From: JAAEPI01 sp965212145
Lineage (GTDB): Bacteria; Bacteroidota; Bacteroidia; Cytophagales; Cyclobacteriaceae
Reading direction: 5' to 3'
Assembly (NCBI GenBank): GCA_965212145.1
Contig: CBDBUY010000009.1
Span: 1-64,000 of the forward strand
Length of the DNA stretch: 64,000 nucleotides
In this document: positions 43,938 to 52,276 of the stretch, piece by piece
Layout: the number at the start of each line of letters is the position of its first letter
Position numbering within the stretch: the stretch's first letter is position 1
Program-made: the position numbers and the translations under genes
Notes under the pieces: model-generated
What the model was told of the DNA's origin: nothing
The model's input: only the letters and a program-made list of their open reading frames with translations
Databases searched by the model: none

Positions 43938-44528
43938 CTAAGAATGACGCTCTTTTAGTTTCTTCTCTACATCCTCCAGGCTCACACCCTGGTCCTGTAG
44001 TAGCGTCACGAGGTGGTAGAGCAAGTCAGAGGTTTCTTCGATCAATAAATCCCAGTTTCCTTCCATGGCTTCAAGGATCACCTCCGTGGCTTCTTCGCCC
44101 ACTTTCTGCGCGATCTTCTTGGTGCCCTTGTCGAAGAGCTCATTCGTATAGGAGCCTTCTTTTGGATCGGCTTTGCGGTCTGCTATGACACGCTCCAATT
44201 CATACAAGAAGCCTTTCGCTGAATCGTCTTTGAAACAGGTCTCCGTTCCCTCGTGGCAGGTCGGGCCGTCGGGGTTGGCTTGTATCAAAATGGCGTCCTG
44301 GTCACAGTCCAGTGACAGGGAAACCACGTGCAGGAAATTTCCTGAGGTTTCTCCTTTGGTCCAGAGGCGTTGTTTTGATCGGCTGAAAAAAGTGACTTTT
44401 CGCTCGGCTTGGGTTTTGAGGAATGCTTCATCGTTCATGTAGCCTAGCATCAGAACTTTGCCGGTGCTGGCGTTTTGGATGATGGCAGGGAGGAGGCCGT
44501 CTGGGGATATTGAGAAATCTGGATTCAT
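43938..44528 (-). CDS. hisIE: Bifunctional phosphoribosyl-AMP cyclohydrolase/phosphoribosyl-ATP pyrophosphatase
   Basis: Catalyses steps 2 and 3 of histidine synthesis. The 196 residues combine the HisI domain (about 1-110: MLGYMNDEAFLKT, FFSRSKQRLWTKGETSGN, with the zinc site DCDQD and GPTCH) and the HisE helical domain (about 115-195: SYTNELFDKGTKKIAQKVGEEATEVILEA). Length matches the fused form in enterobacteria. It is the last gene of the his operon, 39 bp after hisF. No terminator is obvious after its stop. Confidence 0.96.
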   Translation of the reverse strand: MNPDFSISPDGLLPAIIQNASTGKVLMLGYMNDEAFLKTQAERKVTFFSRSKQRLWTKGETSGNFLHVVSLSLDCDQDAILIQANPDGPTCHEGTETCFKDDSAKGFLYELERVIADRKADPKEGSYTNELFDKGTKKIAQKVGEEATEVILEAMEGNWDLLIEETSDLLYHLVTLLQDQGVSLEDVEKKLKERHS

Positions 44529-44567
44529 TTTTTCAGGAGTTAGGGGACAGAGTTTAGGAGGCAGGCA

Positions 44568-45323
44568 CTAGAGGCGTACCGCTACGTTATTTTTTTTAAG
44601 TTCTTGTTTTAAGTCGGGGATGGCCACCTCACCAAAGTGAAAAATACTAGCAGCCAATCCTGCGTCTGCTTTGGTTTGGGTGAAAAGGTCGGTGAAGTGT
44701 TGCGCGTTTCCAGCTCCACCAGAAGCGATCACAGGAATACCAACAAGTTCGGCCACTTTATCAGTAAGTTCGTGAGCAAAGCCGCCCTTGGTACCATCAT
44801 GTTGCATGGAGGTGAGGAGGATCTCCCCGGCACCACGCTGTTCTCCTTCCACTGCCCAGTCAAAAACGTTCTTCTCAGTGGCTTCTCGTCCGCCTTTCAC
44901 AAAGACTTTCCACTCATCGTCCACCAATCCGGCATCAATGGCGAGTACCACGCACTGTGAGCCAAATTCAGCAGCTAGTTCGTTGATGAGCTCAGGACGC
45001 TTCACTGCTGCGCTGTTGATACTCACCTTATCTGCTCCGGCGTTTAGCACCGCGGACACGTCCTCCACCGTACTGATGCCACCACCCACTGTAAAAGGCA
45101 GGTTGATTTCATGAGCAATTCTGGTTACCAATTCGACCAACGTTTTTCTTTTGTCCACCGTGGCGGTGATGTCGAGGAAGACCAGTTCGTCCGCTCGTTC
45201 CTTTACGTATCGCTTGGCCAGCTCCACAGGATCTCCGGCATTTCGGATATTCACGAAGTTGACGCCTTTTACGGTTTGGCCGTCTTTGATGTCGAGGCAG
45301 GGGATGATTCTTTTCTTAAGCAT
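44568..45323 (-). CDS. hisF: Imidazole glycerol phosphate synthase, cyclase subunit
   Basis: The cyclase half of IGP synthase, a TIM barrel that joins ammonia from HisH to PRFAR to give IGP and AICAR. The 251 residues have catalytic Asp11 in IPCLDIKDG and Asp130 in LAIDAG, with phosphate-binding loops GGGIST and GGAGN. Length normal. It starts 2 bp after hisA and is followed by hisIE. AICAR output links to purine synthesis. Confidence 0.97.
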   Translation of the reverse strand: MLKKRIIPCLDIKDGQTVKGVNFVNIRNAGDPVELAKRYVKERADELVFLDITATVDKRKTLVELVTRIAHEINLPFTVGGGISTVEDVSAVLNAGADKVSINSAAVKRPELINELAAEFGSQCVVLAIDAGLVDDEWKVFVKGGREATEKNVFDWAVEGEQRGAGEILLTSMQHDGTKGGFAHELTDKVAELVGIPVIASGGAGNAQHFTDLFTQTKADAGLAASIFHFGEVAIPDLKQELKKNNVAVRL

Positions 45324-45325
45324 GG

Positions 45326-46060
45326 CTAGATATTGGTATCTGGTAGTTGGATTTTAGACAGATCTGCCAATGAAATGCGATTTTCGTAAATGGCTTTTCC
45401 GACGATTGCGCCATCCATTCCTAGTTCGGCCAGTTGTTCTAAATCTTTCATAGAGGAAACGCCACCGCTCGCAATAAGCCTGATGTTTTCAACTTCACCT
45501 AGTATTCGCTTGTACAATTCCATTGAAGGCCCTTCAAGCATGCCGTCTTTGGAGATGTCCGTGCAGATCACGTATTCAATGCCTTTTTGTTGATAAGCCT
45601 GGATGAAATCGACGACCCATTCGTCAGTAGATTCTGTCCAACCCGAAACGGCGATCTTTTCGTCTTTGGCATCAGCACCGAGGATGATTTTGTCCGCTCC
45701 GAATGCCGTGATCCACCCTTCGAAGGTTTCCCGATCTTTTACAGCTATACTGCCGCCTGTGATTTGCTTAGCCCCACATTCAAACGCAATTCTAACTGCG
45801 TCGTTGGTTTTAACGCCTCCGCCGAAATCTACTTTGAGACTCGTTTTTGAAGCGATCTTTTCTAACACCTTCCAGTTGATGATCTCACCGGCCTTTGCAC
45901 CATCTAGGTCCACAAGGTGGAGGTACCTCAACCCAGCTCCTTCAAACTCCTTGGCCACTTCTAGTGGGTCGGCGTTGTAGATGGTTTTTTTACTGTAGTC
46001 GCCTTGCGACAGTCGAACGGCCTTTCCTTCAATGATGTCTATGGCTGGGATTATTCGCAC
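45326..46060 (-). CDS. hisA: ProFAR isomerase
   Basis: Isomerises ProFAR to PRFAR in histidine synthesis. The 244 residues form a TIM barrel with catalytic Asp8 (IPAIDIIEG) and Asp near 127 (GADAKDEKIAVSGW), plus GGGVKTND and SGGVSS phosphate loops. No sign of the dual-substrate PriA type is evident. It is separated from hisH by 130 bp that hold an imperfect palindromic element, the only sizeable break inside the operon. Confidence 0.96.
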   Translation of the reverse strand: MRIIPAIDIIEGKAVRLSQGDYSKKTIYNADPLEVAKEFEGAGLRYLHLVDLDGAKAGEIINWKVLEKIASKTSLKVDFGGGVKTNDAVRIAFECGAKQITGGSIAVKDRETFEGWITAFGADKIILGADAKDEKIAVSGWTESTDEWVVDFIQAYQQKGIEYVICTDISKDGMLEGPSMELYKRILGEVENIRLIASGGVSSMKDLEQLAELGMDGAIVGKAIYENRISLADLSKIQLPDTNI

Positions 46061-46074
46061 GACGCACCTCCTTT

Positions 46075-46173
46075 CGTCATTCCGGCTGAAGCACAGCGAA
46101 ATGCCGGAATCTTATAATTTAGGTTAATGAGATTCCGGTATTCCTTCGTTGCACTTCGGAAACCGGAATGACG
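46075..46173. repeat. Palindromic repeat element inside the his operon
   Basis: The ends read CGTCATTCCGG (46075) and CCGGAATGACG (to 46173), and inner arms GCCGGAATCT and AGATTCCGGT pair around a short AT-rich loop. Each arm is about 40 bp, with a looser central part (GAAGCACAGCGAA against TTCGTTGCACTTC). It looks like a mobile REP/MITE-type hairpin sitting between hisH and hisA. In the transcript it would form a long stem. Confidence 0.75.
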
Positions 46174-46190
46174 TTTACATTGTCTATTAG

Positions 46191-46772
46191 TCATAACTTT
46201 AAAAAGTTTTCGAGTATTCGTTGGCCCACGTCAGCAGACTTCTCAGGGTGAAATTGTGCGCCGTAGAAATTGTCCCGCTGGATGGCGGAGCTGAAATCTT
46301 TGATGTAATTAGTCGTACCAATGGTGTCGGGCCCGATCTCCGCGTAGTAGCTATGCACGAAGTATACATCGTCTGCAGGATTGACTCCATCAAACAGATG
46401 GCTCTTCGTTTCTATGAAATTGTTCCAACCCATATGTGGCACTTTGAGTTGGCCAGAAGGAAATTTCTTCACCACCTCATCCACCAGCCCGAGGCACTCA
46501 GTGTCATTCTCCTCGGAATATTTACACATCAATTGCATACCCAGACAAATGCCCAAAAAGGGCTGCTTGAGCGAACGAATCACCTCGTCTAAGCCTCTTT
46601 CTTTCAGATATTTCATAGCCGTGTTCGCTTCACCAACTCCAGGTAGAATCACCTTTTCCGCACTGCGAAGTTCCTCGGGATCATCCGTCAAATTGGCTTC
46701 AACCCCCATTCGATCCATGGCGTTGAGGACTGAGCGAATGTTACCTGCGTTGTATTTGACAATTGCGATCAT
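46191..46772 (-). CDS. hisH: Imidazole glycerol phosphate synthase, glutaminase subunit
   Basis: Class I glutaminase that supplies ammonia to HisF. The 193 residues show the nucleophile motif FLGICLGMQLM (Cys near 77), and FYGAQFHPEKS with the His-Glu pair near 178-180, and start IAIVKYNAGN as expected. It overlaps the HisC-IGPD fusion gene by 4 bp. The gap to hisA is unusual and filled by a repeat element. Confidence 0.97.
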   Translation of the reverse strand: MIAIVKYNAGNIRSVLNAMDRMGVEANLTDDPEELRSAEKVILPGVGEANTAMKYLKERGLDEVIRSLKQPFLGICLGMQLMCKYSEENDTECLGLVDEVVKKFPSGQLKVPHMGWNNFIETKSHLFDGVNPADDVYFVHSYYAEIGPDTIGTTNYIKDFSSAIQRDNFYGAQFHPEKSADVGQRILENFLKL

Positions 46773-48376
46773 AATACACCTTTGGTTGATGGCAAATCAT
46801 TTCCCTCTACTTTCACCGCCATCTTCATCGCTCGTGCAAACGCCTTGAAAATCGCTTCGATCTTGTGATGTTCATTGTCACCTTCTGCTTTGATGTTCAA
46901 GTTGCACTTCGAGGCATCTGAAAAGGATTTGAAAAAGTGGTAGAACATTTCTGTCGGCAATTCGCCCACTTTTTCCCGCGAGAAATCGGCTTTCCACTCC
47001 AGCCAGGCTCTACCACCAAAATCAATGGCCACCTGAGCCAGGCAGTCGTCCATGGGTAGTATATAGCCGTACCGCTCTATCCCTCTCTTGTCTCCAAGCG
47101 CTTGTAAAAAAGCCTCGCCAAGAGCTATCGCCGTGTCCTCTACGGTGTGGTGCTCGTCTATTTCCAGGTCACCCTGAACCTGTATTTTCAAACCAATCTT
47201 CCCATGCTTTGACACCTGATCCAGCATGTGGTCATAAAACCCAATACCGGTCGAAATGGAGGTTTGAGAATTATCGTCCAGATTCACCTCTATGGAGATA
47301 TCCGTTTCATTTGTAGTGCGACGAACTTTACCGATTCTATCTGCTGACTCAGTAAGTTTTTCTCCTCGTAAAAGAGTTAATAATTTTTCATTTTCCTGAG
47401 GTGTCCCGACAGTGATTCTAAGACAGTTCGCAATTTGTTTGGAGCGGTCACGAACAACCACTCCGTTTTTCGCAAGGAGTTCGTAGGTGCCTTTTGCGTC
47501 CCTAAATTCAGTTAATATAAAGTTGGCCTCAGTGGGATGAATTCTAATGACCTGATCCAGTTTTGGTAGTGCCGATTCCAGTTTTTCGCGTTCTTCTACT
47601 AACTCTTCAACCACCTTTTCGTCAAACTTTGAAAGGCTTTTTAGCGCGACATCTTGCGTTAGCCCATTCACGTTATAGGGCGGTTTGATTTTGTCCAACA
47701 CGGCGATGATCTCTGGATTCCCCAAGCCCATACCAAGTCTGATACTGGCCATTCCTCTTGCCTTGCTGAAGGTTTGCATTACCAGCAGGTTGTTGAATTC
47801 AGACAGTCGGATCGTCCAACTGGGTTGGGATGAGAAATCCATGTAAGCTTCATCGACGACCACAATAGCATCAGACTTCAGCAATTCTTCTATCGCCTCA
47901 ACAGCCATCAAGTTTCCTGTTGGATTATTAGGGCTGCAGATGAAGATCAGTTTAGGAGATTCCGCCTTGATAACTTCCCTGGCCGCATCCAAATCAAGCT
48001 GAAAATCGGAGGTGAGCGGCACGTCGAGCACGTCTACGTTATTGATGTCGGCGCTCACGCGATACATGCCATAGGTAGGGGAGAACTGCAGGATCTTATC
48101 TTGGCCCGGTTCGCAGAATGCGCGCATCAGCAGTTCGATGACTTCATCGCTCCCATTGCCAAAAAAGATCTGATCCGGATTCAGTTTTTTCTCACGAGCC
48201 ATAGCCCATTTCAGGTCTGCTTGGTGTGGATCAGGATAGCGGTTGAGTCCATTGTCATTTGGATTTTCATTGGCATCCAACCAAACATTGGCTTTGCCCT
48301 CGAATTCATCCCGAGCACTGGCGTAGGGCTTTAGGTTGAGGATGTTTGGTCGTATCAGAGATTGTATATCAACCAT
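46769..48376 (-). CDS. hisC-hisB: Fusion of histidinol-phosphate aminotransferase and imidazoleglycerol-phosphate dehydratase
   Basis: One frame of 535 residues. Residues 1-340 are HisC, a class II-like PLP aminotransferase with NPTGN (151-155), DEAYMDF and the Schiff-base Lys205 in TFSKARG. After a linker of about 8 residues (339-346), residues 347-535 are a full IGPD domain: RRTTNETDISIEVNL, FYDHMLDQVSKHG, the metal motifs HHTVEDTA (409-416) and HHKIEAIF (503-510), ending PSTKGVL as in E. coli. The HAD-type histidinol phosphatase that forms the N-terminus of bifunctional HisB is missing. Steps 6 and 7 of the pathway are thus joined in one chain and the next step is not encoded here. Confidence 0.95.
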   Translation of the reverse strand: MVDIQSLIRPNILNLKPYASARDEFEGKANVWLDANENPNDNGLNRYPDPHQADLKWAMAREKKLNPDQIFFGNGSDEVIELLMRAFCEPGQDKILQFSPTYGMYRVSADINNVDVLDVPLTSDFQLDLDAAREVIKAESPKLIFICSPNNPTGNLMAVEAIEELLKSDAIVVVDEAYMDFSSQPSWTIRLSEFNNLLVMQTFSKARGMASIRLGMGLGNPEIIAVLDKIKPPYNVNGLTQDVALKSLSKFDEKVVEELVEEREKLESALPKLDQVIRIHPTEANFILTEFRDAKGTYELLAKNGVVVRDRSKQIANCLRITVGTPQENEKLLTLLRGEKLTESADRIGKVRRTTNETDISIEVNLDDNSQTSISTGIGFYDHMLDQVSKHGKIGLKIQVQGDLEIDEHHTVEDTAIALGEAFLQALGDKRGIERYGYILPMDDCLAQVAIDFGGRAWLEWKADFSREKVGELPTEMFYHFFKSFSDASKCNLNIKAEGDNEHHKIEAIFKAFARAMKMAVKVEGNDLPSTKGVL

Positions 48377-49652
48377 TTTTAATTGCGTTTAAACGTACCG
48401 TCACAGCATTTTTGTGGGCTTGTAGTCCTTCAGCCTCAGCCATGACTTCAACTTGGGGCCCCAACTCACTCATGCCCGTTTTACTAATTTTCTGAAAGGT
48501 AATTTTCTTTACAAAGCTATCCAGGGAAACCCCGCTGTATGCCCGGGCATATCCATTTGTCGGCAGGGTATGGTTGGTACCGCTGGCATAATCACCCATG
48601 CTTTCGCAGGCGAGATTTCCGACAAATACGCTTCCGGCATTCGTAATTAAATCGATCCATCGCTCGGCTCCTTCAAAGCAAAGGATCAGGTGTTCGGGTG
48701 CGTACTCGTTGCTTAATTGAATAGCCTCATAGAGGTCATTCACTACGAATGCACGACTGTTTTTAAGAGCAAGCCTTGCAATTTCCTCCCTGGGAAGTGC
48801 ACGAACCTGCTTTTCAACTTCTTCGTCTATTTCCTTCACTTTTTTCTCTGACGTACTCACCAAAATCACTTGGCTATCCGGTCCGTGCTCGGCCTGGCTG
48901 AGCAAGTCAGCCGCGACAAACTCTGGATTGGAATCTTTGGTAGCAATGACCAAAACTTCACTCGGGCCTGCCGGCATGTCAATGGCCACTCCTTCTTTTT
49001 GTGCGAGTTGCTTGGCAATGGTCACGTACTGATTTCCCGGTCCGAAAATCTTGTCCACTTTGGGAACTGTCTCGGTCCCAAAAGTCATGGCCCCAACGGC
49101 TTGCGCTCCGCCGACGAGATAGACTTTCCTGATGCCCAGTAACTGGCAGACATAGCCAATGACCGGGTTCAGTGTACCATCTTTTTGGGGAGGCGTGCAA
49201 ACGATCAGGTTTTTGGAACCCGCAACGAGTGCAGGAATTGCCAGCATCAGTAAGGTGCTGAAAAGAGGGGCTGAGCCGCCCGGCACATATAACCCCACTT
49301 TTTGGATTGCCACGCTTTTGCGCCAGCAAACCACCCCTGGCGTGGTGGTGACTAGAATTTCACCGTCTCGCTGTGATTTGTGAAACTTCTCGATGTTTTG
49401 CCTGGCAACTTGGATAGCTTGTTTAAGCTCCGGCTGAATCTGGGCTTCATAATAACCCACTTCGAAATCTATTCTGTCAAGTAGAACACCGTCTATTCGC
49501 TGGTTCAGTTCCAGGAGAGTTCTATCACCTCCGGTTCTCACCGCTTCCATTATTTCTAAAACGGTACGCTCAATGGCTTCTGATTCCTCAGTAGGCCGAT
49601 CAAGAAGTTTTGCCCATTCTTGACGCTTTGGATTTTTAATTACTTCCATCAC
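48369..49652 (-). CDS. hisD: Histidinol dehydrogenase
   Basis: Zinc enzyme that oxidises histidinol to histidine in two NAD-linked steps, the end of the pathway. The 427 residues include GLYVPGGSAPLFSTLLM, the PAGPSEVLVIA motif, SQAEHGPDSQVILV (with zinc ligands Gln and His) and a C-terminal EHL/SMGDYASGTNHTLPT stretch with catalytic Glu and His. Length normal. It overlaps both hisG (4 bp) and the HisC-IGPD gene (8 bp). Confidence 0.97.
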   Translation of the reverse strand: MMEVIKNPKRQEWAKLLDRPTEESEAIERTVLEIMEAVRTGGDRTLLELNQRIDGVLLDRIDFEVGYYEAQIQPELKQAIQVARQNIEKFHKSQRDGEILVTTTPGVVCWRKSVAIQKVGLYVPGGSAPLFSTLLMLAIPALVAGSKNLIVCTPPQKDGTLNPVIGYVCQLLGIRKVYLVGGAQAVGAMTFGTETVPKVDKIFGPGNQYVTIAKQLAQKEGVAIDMPAGPSEVLVIATKDSNPEFVAADLLSQAEHGPDSQVILVSTSEKKVKEIDEEVEKQVRALPREEIARLALKNSRAFVVNDLYEAIQLSNEYAPEHLILCFEGAERWIDLITNAGSVFVGNLACESMGDYASGTNHTLPTNGYARAYSGVSLDSFVKKITFQKISKTGMSELGPQVEVMAEAEGLQAHKNAVTVRLNAIKNG

Positions 49653-50515
49653 AAAATCATTTTCTCAATAGGTGAAACTAAGATGCCTTCAGCTCCATTG
49701 GCCTTGAGCTGCTCGATCACTTCCCAAAAATCATCCTCCTGAATGACCGTGTGCACACTACTCCAACCTTCCATCGCAAGTGGGAGAACTGTCGGGCTTC
49801 TCATGCCGGGGATGATTTTGATAATGTCATCCACTTTATCATTTGGAGCATTTAGCAAGATGTACTTGTTCTTCTTCGCCGTATTCACGGCATCCATTCT
49901 GAAGAGCAGCTGATCCAAAAGGGCCTTTTTGTCTTGGCTTATGTCTTGATTGCCAATGAGGACGGCCTGGCTTTTTATAACCGTTTCTACTTCTTTGAGG
50001 CCGTTCATGATCAATGTACTGCCCGTACTCACTATATCAAAAATACCATCTGCCAGCCCGATACCTGGGGCGATTTCCACGCTTCCACCAATGACCTCAA
50101 TGGAGGCATTCACTTTATTCTTGTTCAAGTAATCTTGAAGAATTACGGGATAGCTGGTGGCGATTTTCTTGCCTTCAAACCATTCAACACCCGGGTAATC
50201 TACCTCGCGTCGTGTGGCCAGGCACATGCGGCATTTGGCAAAACCCAACTGCTTGATGGCCTCTACCGGTTGATTTTTTTCGAAAACTTCGTTCTCTCCC
50301 AAAATGCCGAGATCGGCGACTCCATCTGCTACGTATTGAGGAATATCGTCATCCCTCAAGAAGAATACTTCCAGTGGGAAATTCGATGCAATGGATTTCA
50401 ATTTGCGGTCTCCACCGTTCAGGTTCACACCGCAGGATTTTAGCAGATCGAGACTCTTCTCACTGAGTCGTCCACTTTTTTGGATCGCGATTTTAAGTAC
50501 AGTTTCGTTTTTCAT
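49649..50515 (-). CDS. hisG: ATP phosphoribosyltransferase (long form)
   Basis: First committed enzyme of histidine synthesis, joining ATP and PRPP. The 288 residues have the catalytic type II PBP-like domain (about 1-220: AIQKSGRLSEKSLDLL, then the P-loop-like DIVSTGSTLIMNGL) and a C-terminal regulatory domain (about 222-288, YILLNAPNDKVDDIIKIIPGMRSPTV) for feedback by histidine. It therefore does not need HisZ. First structural gene of the operon, 10 bases after the attenuator terminator T-run. Confidence 0.97.
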   Translation of the reverse strand: MKNETVLKIAIQKSGRLSEKSLDLLKSCGVNLNGGDRKLKSIASNFPLEVFFLRDDDIPQYVADGVADLGILGENEVFEKNQPVEAIKQLGFAKCRMCLATRREVDYPGVEWFEGKKIATSYPVILQDYLNKNKVNASIEVIGGSVEIAPGIGLADGIFDIVSTGSTLIMNGLKEVETVIKSQAVLIGNQDISQDKKALLDQLLFRMDAVNTAKKNKYILLNAPNDKVDDIIKIIPGMRSPTVLPLAMEGWSSVHTVIQEDDFWEVIEQLKANGAEGILVSPIEKMIL

Positions 50516-50524
50516 TCTAAAGCA

Positions 50525-50553
50525 TAAAAAAAGCCCGCCGAAAGGGGCGGGCT
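50525..50553 (-). terminator. His operon attenuator terminator
   Basis: On the minus strand AGCCCGCC and GGCGGGCT form an 8 bp GC-rich stem around CCTTTC, followed by seven T residues. It ends 10 bases before the hisG start codon, so it must be passed for the operon to be expressed. Its CTTTCGG segment can instead pair with CCGAAAG in the leader peptide gene. Confidence 0.9.
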
Positions 50554-50579
50554 AGTGTTAATATTTCATCACAACAGCA

Positions 50580-50639
50580 TCACCGTCTTTCGGGTTCCGA
50601 GAGATTTCCGTGATGATGATGTGTTCTGTTCGTTTTCAT
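50580..50639 (-). CDS. hisL: His operon leader peptide
   Basis: ATG at 50639 to TGA at 50580 encodes 19 residues, MKTNRTHHHHGNLSEPERR, with four consecutive His codons (CAT CAT CAT CAC). The CCGAAAG segment near its end can pair with CTTTCGG in the terminator stem-loop. Ribosomes stalled at the His codons would leave this segment free to form the antiterminator; ribosomes reaching the stop would cover it and let the terminator form. This is the classic attenuation layout, read directly from sequence. Confidence 0.88.
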   Translation of the reverse strand: MKTNRTHHHHGNLSEPERR

Positions 50640-50647
50640 TTGCGCTG

Positions 50648-50678
50648 CAAGTATAGGACTGGAATTTGGTTTGGGCAA
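50648..50678 (-). promoter_or_regulatory. His operon promoter
   Basis: On the minus strand TTG (50678-50676), a 20 nt spacer and TATACTTG (50655-50648) fit the Bacteroidota pattern with one mismatch. The leader peptide starts 8 bases beyond the -7 box, so the leader mRNA has almost no 5' untranslated region. Confidence 0.55.
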
Positions 50679-50682
50679 AACT

Positions 50683-51279
50683 TTATCCTTCCTGATCACG
50701 GCTGCCGTATCCCCAGTGCTCTTTCTTCGATGCTGATCTGAACAGCAATGCAGCAATCAAATAAAGTGCGGCAAAGAACCCGTTGACGCCCAGAATTTCG
50801 GTGACTGAGCTATTCGGTAACTGTTGCAAGCCGGCAATGAACGCAGTGAGCGTGACGACAACAAGGCCTCCAATAGCGGCATAATTGGTGAGTTCCATGC
50901 CCCTGGTGCTAAGTCGGGTGATGAGTGTACCTCCTAGGATTACTGCAACTACAACGGCGTAGAGAATGTTGGCTATGTTGGCTCCTGATCCTACGAGACC
51001 CACGCCGAGATTGGCCCAAACGAGCAGAAATGTGGTACCAAAAGTGAGGGCGATAGCTGCTTTGTGGATGAGGCTTCCTGAGAGGCGAAGTGCCCATTTA
51101 AGGCCAAGACCAGTGGTAATGAGCATGACGCCCATGATAGCAAAATCACCGATTCGCCAATTGACTTCATCAGAGAATTGCATGGCAATGAGTGGGATGG
51201 TTAGCAACCCGGCTGTCGCCAGTACGATGGTCCAAACGGATAATTTGAGGTTTGAAGTTTCCATGTTATCGTTTTTCAT
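50683..51279 (-). CDS. Multi-pass membrane protein, unknown
   Basis: The 198 residues hold about six hydrophobic segments (about 14-32, 43-60, 70-92, 98-118, 132-150 and 163-182) and a polar tail ending GYGSRDQEG. I recognise no family. It overlaps the winged-helix regulator gene by 4 bp, and that gene follows another membrane protein by 1 bp, so the three form a minus-strand unit. Its 3' end is close to the his promoter. Confidence 0.72.
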   Translation of the reverse strand: MKNDNMETSNLKLSVWTIVLATAGLLTIPLIAMQFSDEVNWRIGDFAIMGVMLITTGLGLKWALRLSGSLIHKAAIALTFGTTFLLVWANLGVGLVGSGANIANILYAVVVAVILGGTLITRLSTRGMELTNYAAIGGLVVVTLTAFIAGLQQLPNSSVTEILGVNGFFAALYLIAALLFRSASKKEHWGYGSRDQEG

Positions 51280-51557
51280 TTTAGTAAATTTTCAAAGGCT
51301 TGTAAGTGTGTTTTGAAGGCAGTTTTACCTTTATCTGTTGCCTGATAAGTGGTTTTTGGTTTCCTGCCTGAGAATTCTTTTTTGAAGCTGATATATTCTT
51401 TTTCCTCCAAGGATCGAAGGTGAGTGGCCAAGTTACCATCAGTCACTTTGAGCAGTTCTTTCAGACGGTTGAAATCCAAGGATTCATTGACCATGAGTGC
51501 TGCCATAGCACCCAGGCGAACCTTATTTTCAAATGCTTTGTCAAATCCATCAAGCAT
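51276..51557 (-). CDS. Winged-helix transcriptional regulator
   Basis: From ATG 51557 (1 bp after the stop of the upstream gene) the 93 residues make one winged helix: VRLGAMAALMVNESLDFNRLKELLKVTDGNLATHLRSLEEKEYI, then the wing GRKPKTTYQATDKG. This is the short MarR/ArsR-like type (HTH_34-like) common in Bacteroidota next to membrane proteins. A longer frame that starts within the upstream gene has no support. Probably regulates its own operon; signal unknown. Confidence 0.85.
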   Translation of the reverse strand: MLDGFDKAFENKVRLGAMAALMVNESLDFNRLKELLKVTDGNLATHLRSLEEKEYISFKKEFSGRKPKTTYQATDKGKTAFKTHLQAFENLLK

Positions 51558-51558
51558 A

Positions 51559-52173
51559 TTATCGCTCGTATTTGAAGTGCATCCAAACTCCGTAGATGAT
51601 ATGGAGTCCTCCGAAACCAATTGCCCATATAACCACAGAGTGGGGAATAAACTGGAGGGCTAAGAGGCCTAAAACTCCTTGGAGAACACCTAAGCTTCTA
51701 ATCTCTGAAAGCGTGTATTTGCTGGCATTCACCAGACCCAGACCATAAAATATCAAAGTCAGTCCTGGCAGGAAGCCGATGTAGCCTTCTTTGAGAAAAA
51801 TGAGGCAAGTGACTCCACCGGCAACCAAAGGGATCATCAGATTGAGTAAGACTCTGCCGGCCTGCTCGGTCCAAAATTGCTCGCTATTCATTAGAGATTT
51901 CCTGTAGCTCAGTAGGATGGCAAGTCCGATGGCCATCAGAACGGAAATCGTAGCGACAATTAATAGACTTGTTTTGGTATTAAGCATGAGTATATTTCGA
52001 TCGGCGGTTAATAATTCAGAAGGGATGATCCTCTGACCGAGAATGTAACCTGCAGCCAACCCTACGAGACCTGCCAAAATACCGGACAGGCCACTAAGCG
52101 ACATAAACCGTGAAGAGCGGTTCATGATTTCTTTGATGTCCTCTATGTCTTTGAGGTGTTTTTCTTTATTCAT
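51559..52173 (-). CDS. Multi-pass membrane protein paired with the regulator
   Basis: The 204 residues have a charged N-terminal helix (KEKHLKDIEDIKEIMNRSS) and about six membrane segments, the first near 25-48 (SLSGLSGILAGLVGLAAGYILG). Similar proteins next to small winged-helix regulators are frequent in Bacteroidota, without known function. It is the first gene of the three-gene unit. A sensor or transporter role for the regulator is possible but not shown. Confidence 0.72.
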   Translation of the reverse strand: MNKEKHLKDIEDIKEIMNRSSRFMSLSGLSGILAGLVGLAAGYILGQRIIPSELLTADRNILMLNTKTSLLIVATISVLMAIGLAILLSYRKSLMNSEQFWTEQAGRVLLNLMIPLVAGGVTCLIFLKEGYIGFLPGLTLIFYGLGLVNASKYTLSEIRSLGVLQGVLGLLALQFIPHSVVIWAIGFGGLHIIYGVWMHFKYER

Positions 52174-52276
52174 TTAAAAGTACTTTGAAATGCAAAGTAA
52201 AGTGAAATAAATGAAATTTTAAATCTTGATGATGATTTGTTTTAAAAAAGAATATAACGTGTCCTGTGTTGACAGA

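Noticed and set aside
46381..46848. 155-residue antisense ORF over hisH
   Set aside because: Shadow frame without domain; spans the hisH/hisC-hisB overlap.
49934..50443. 169-residue antisense ORF over hisG
   Set aside because: Shadow of a strongly conserved gene; no signal, domain or start support.
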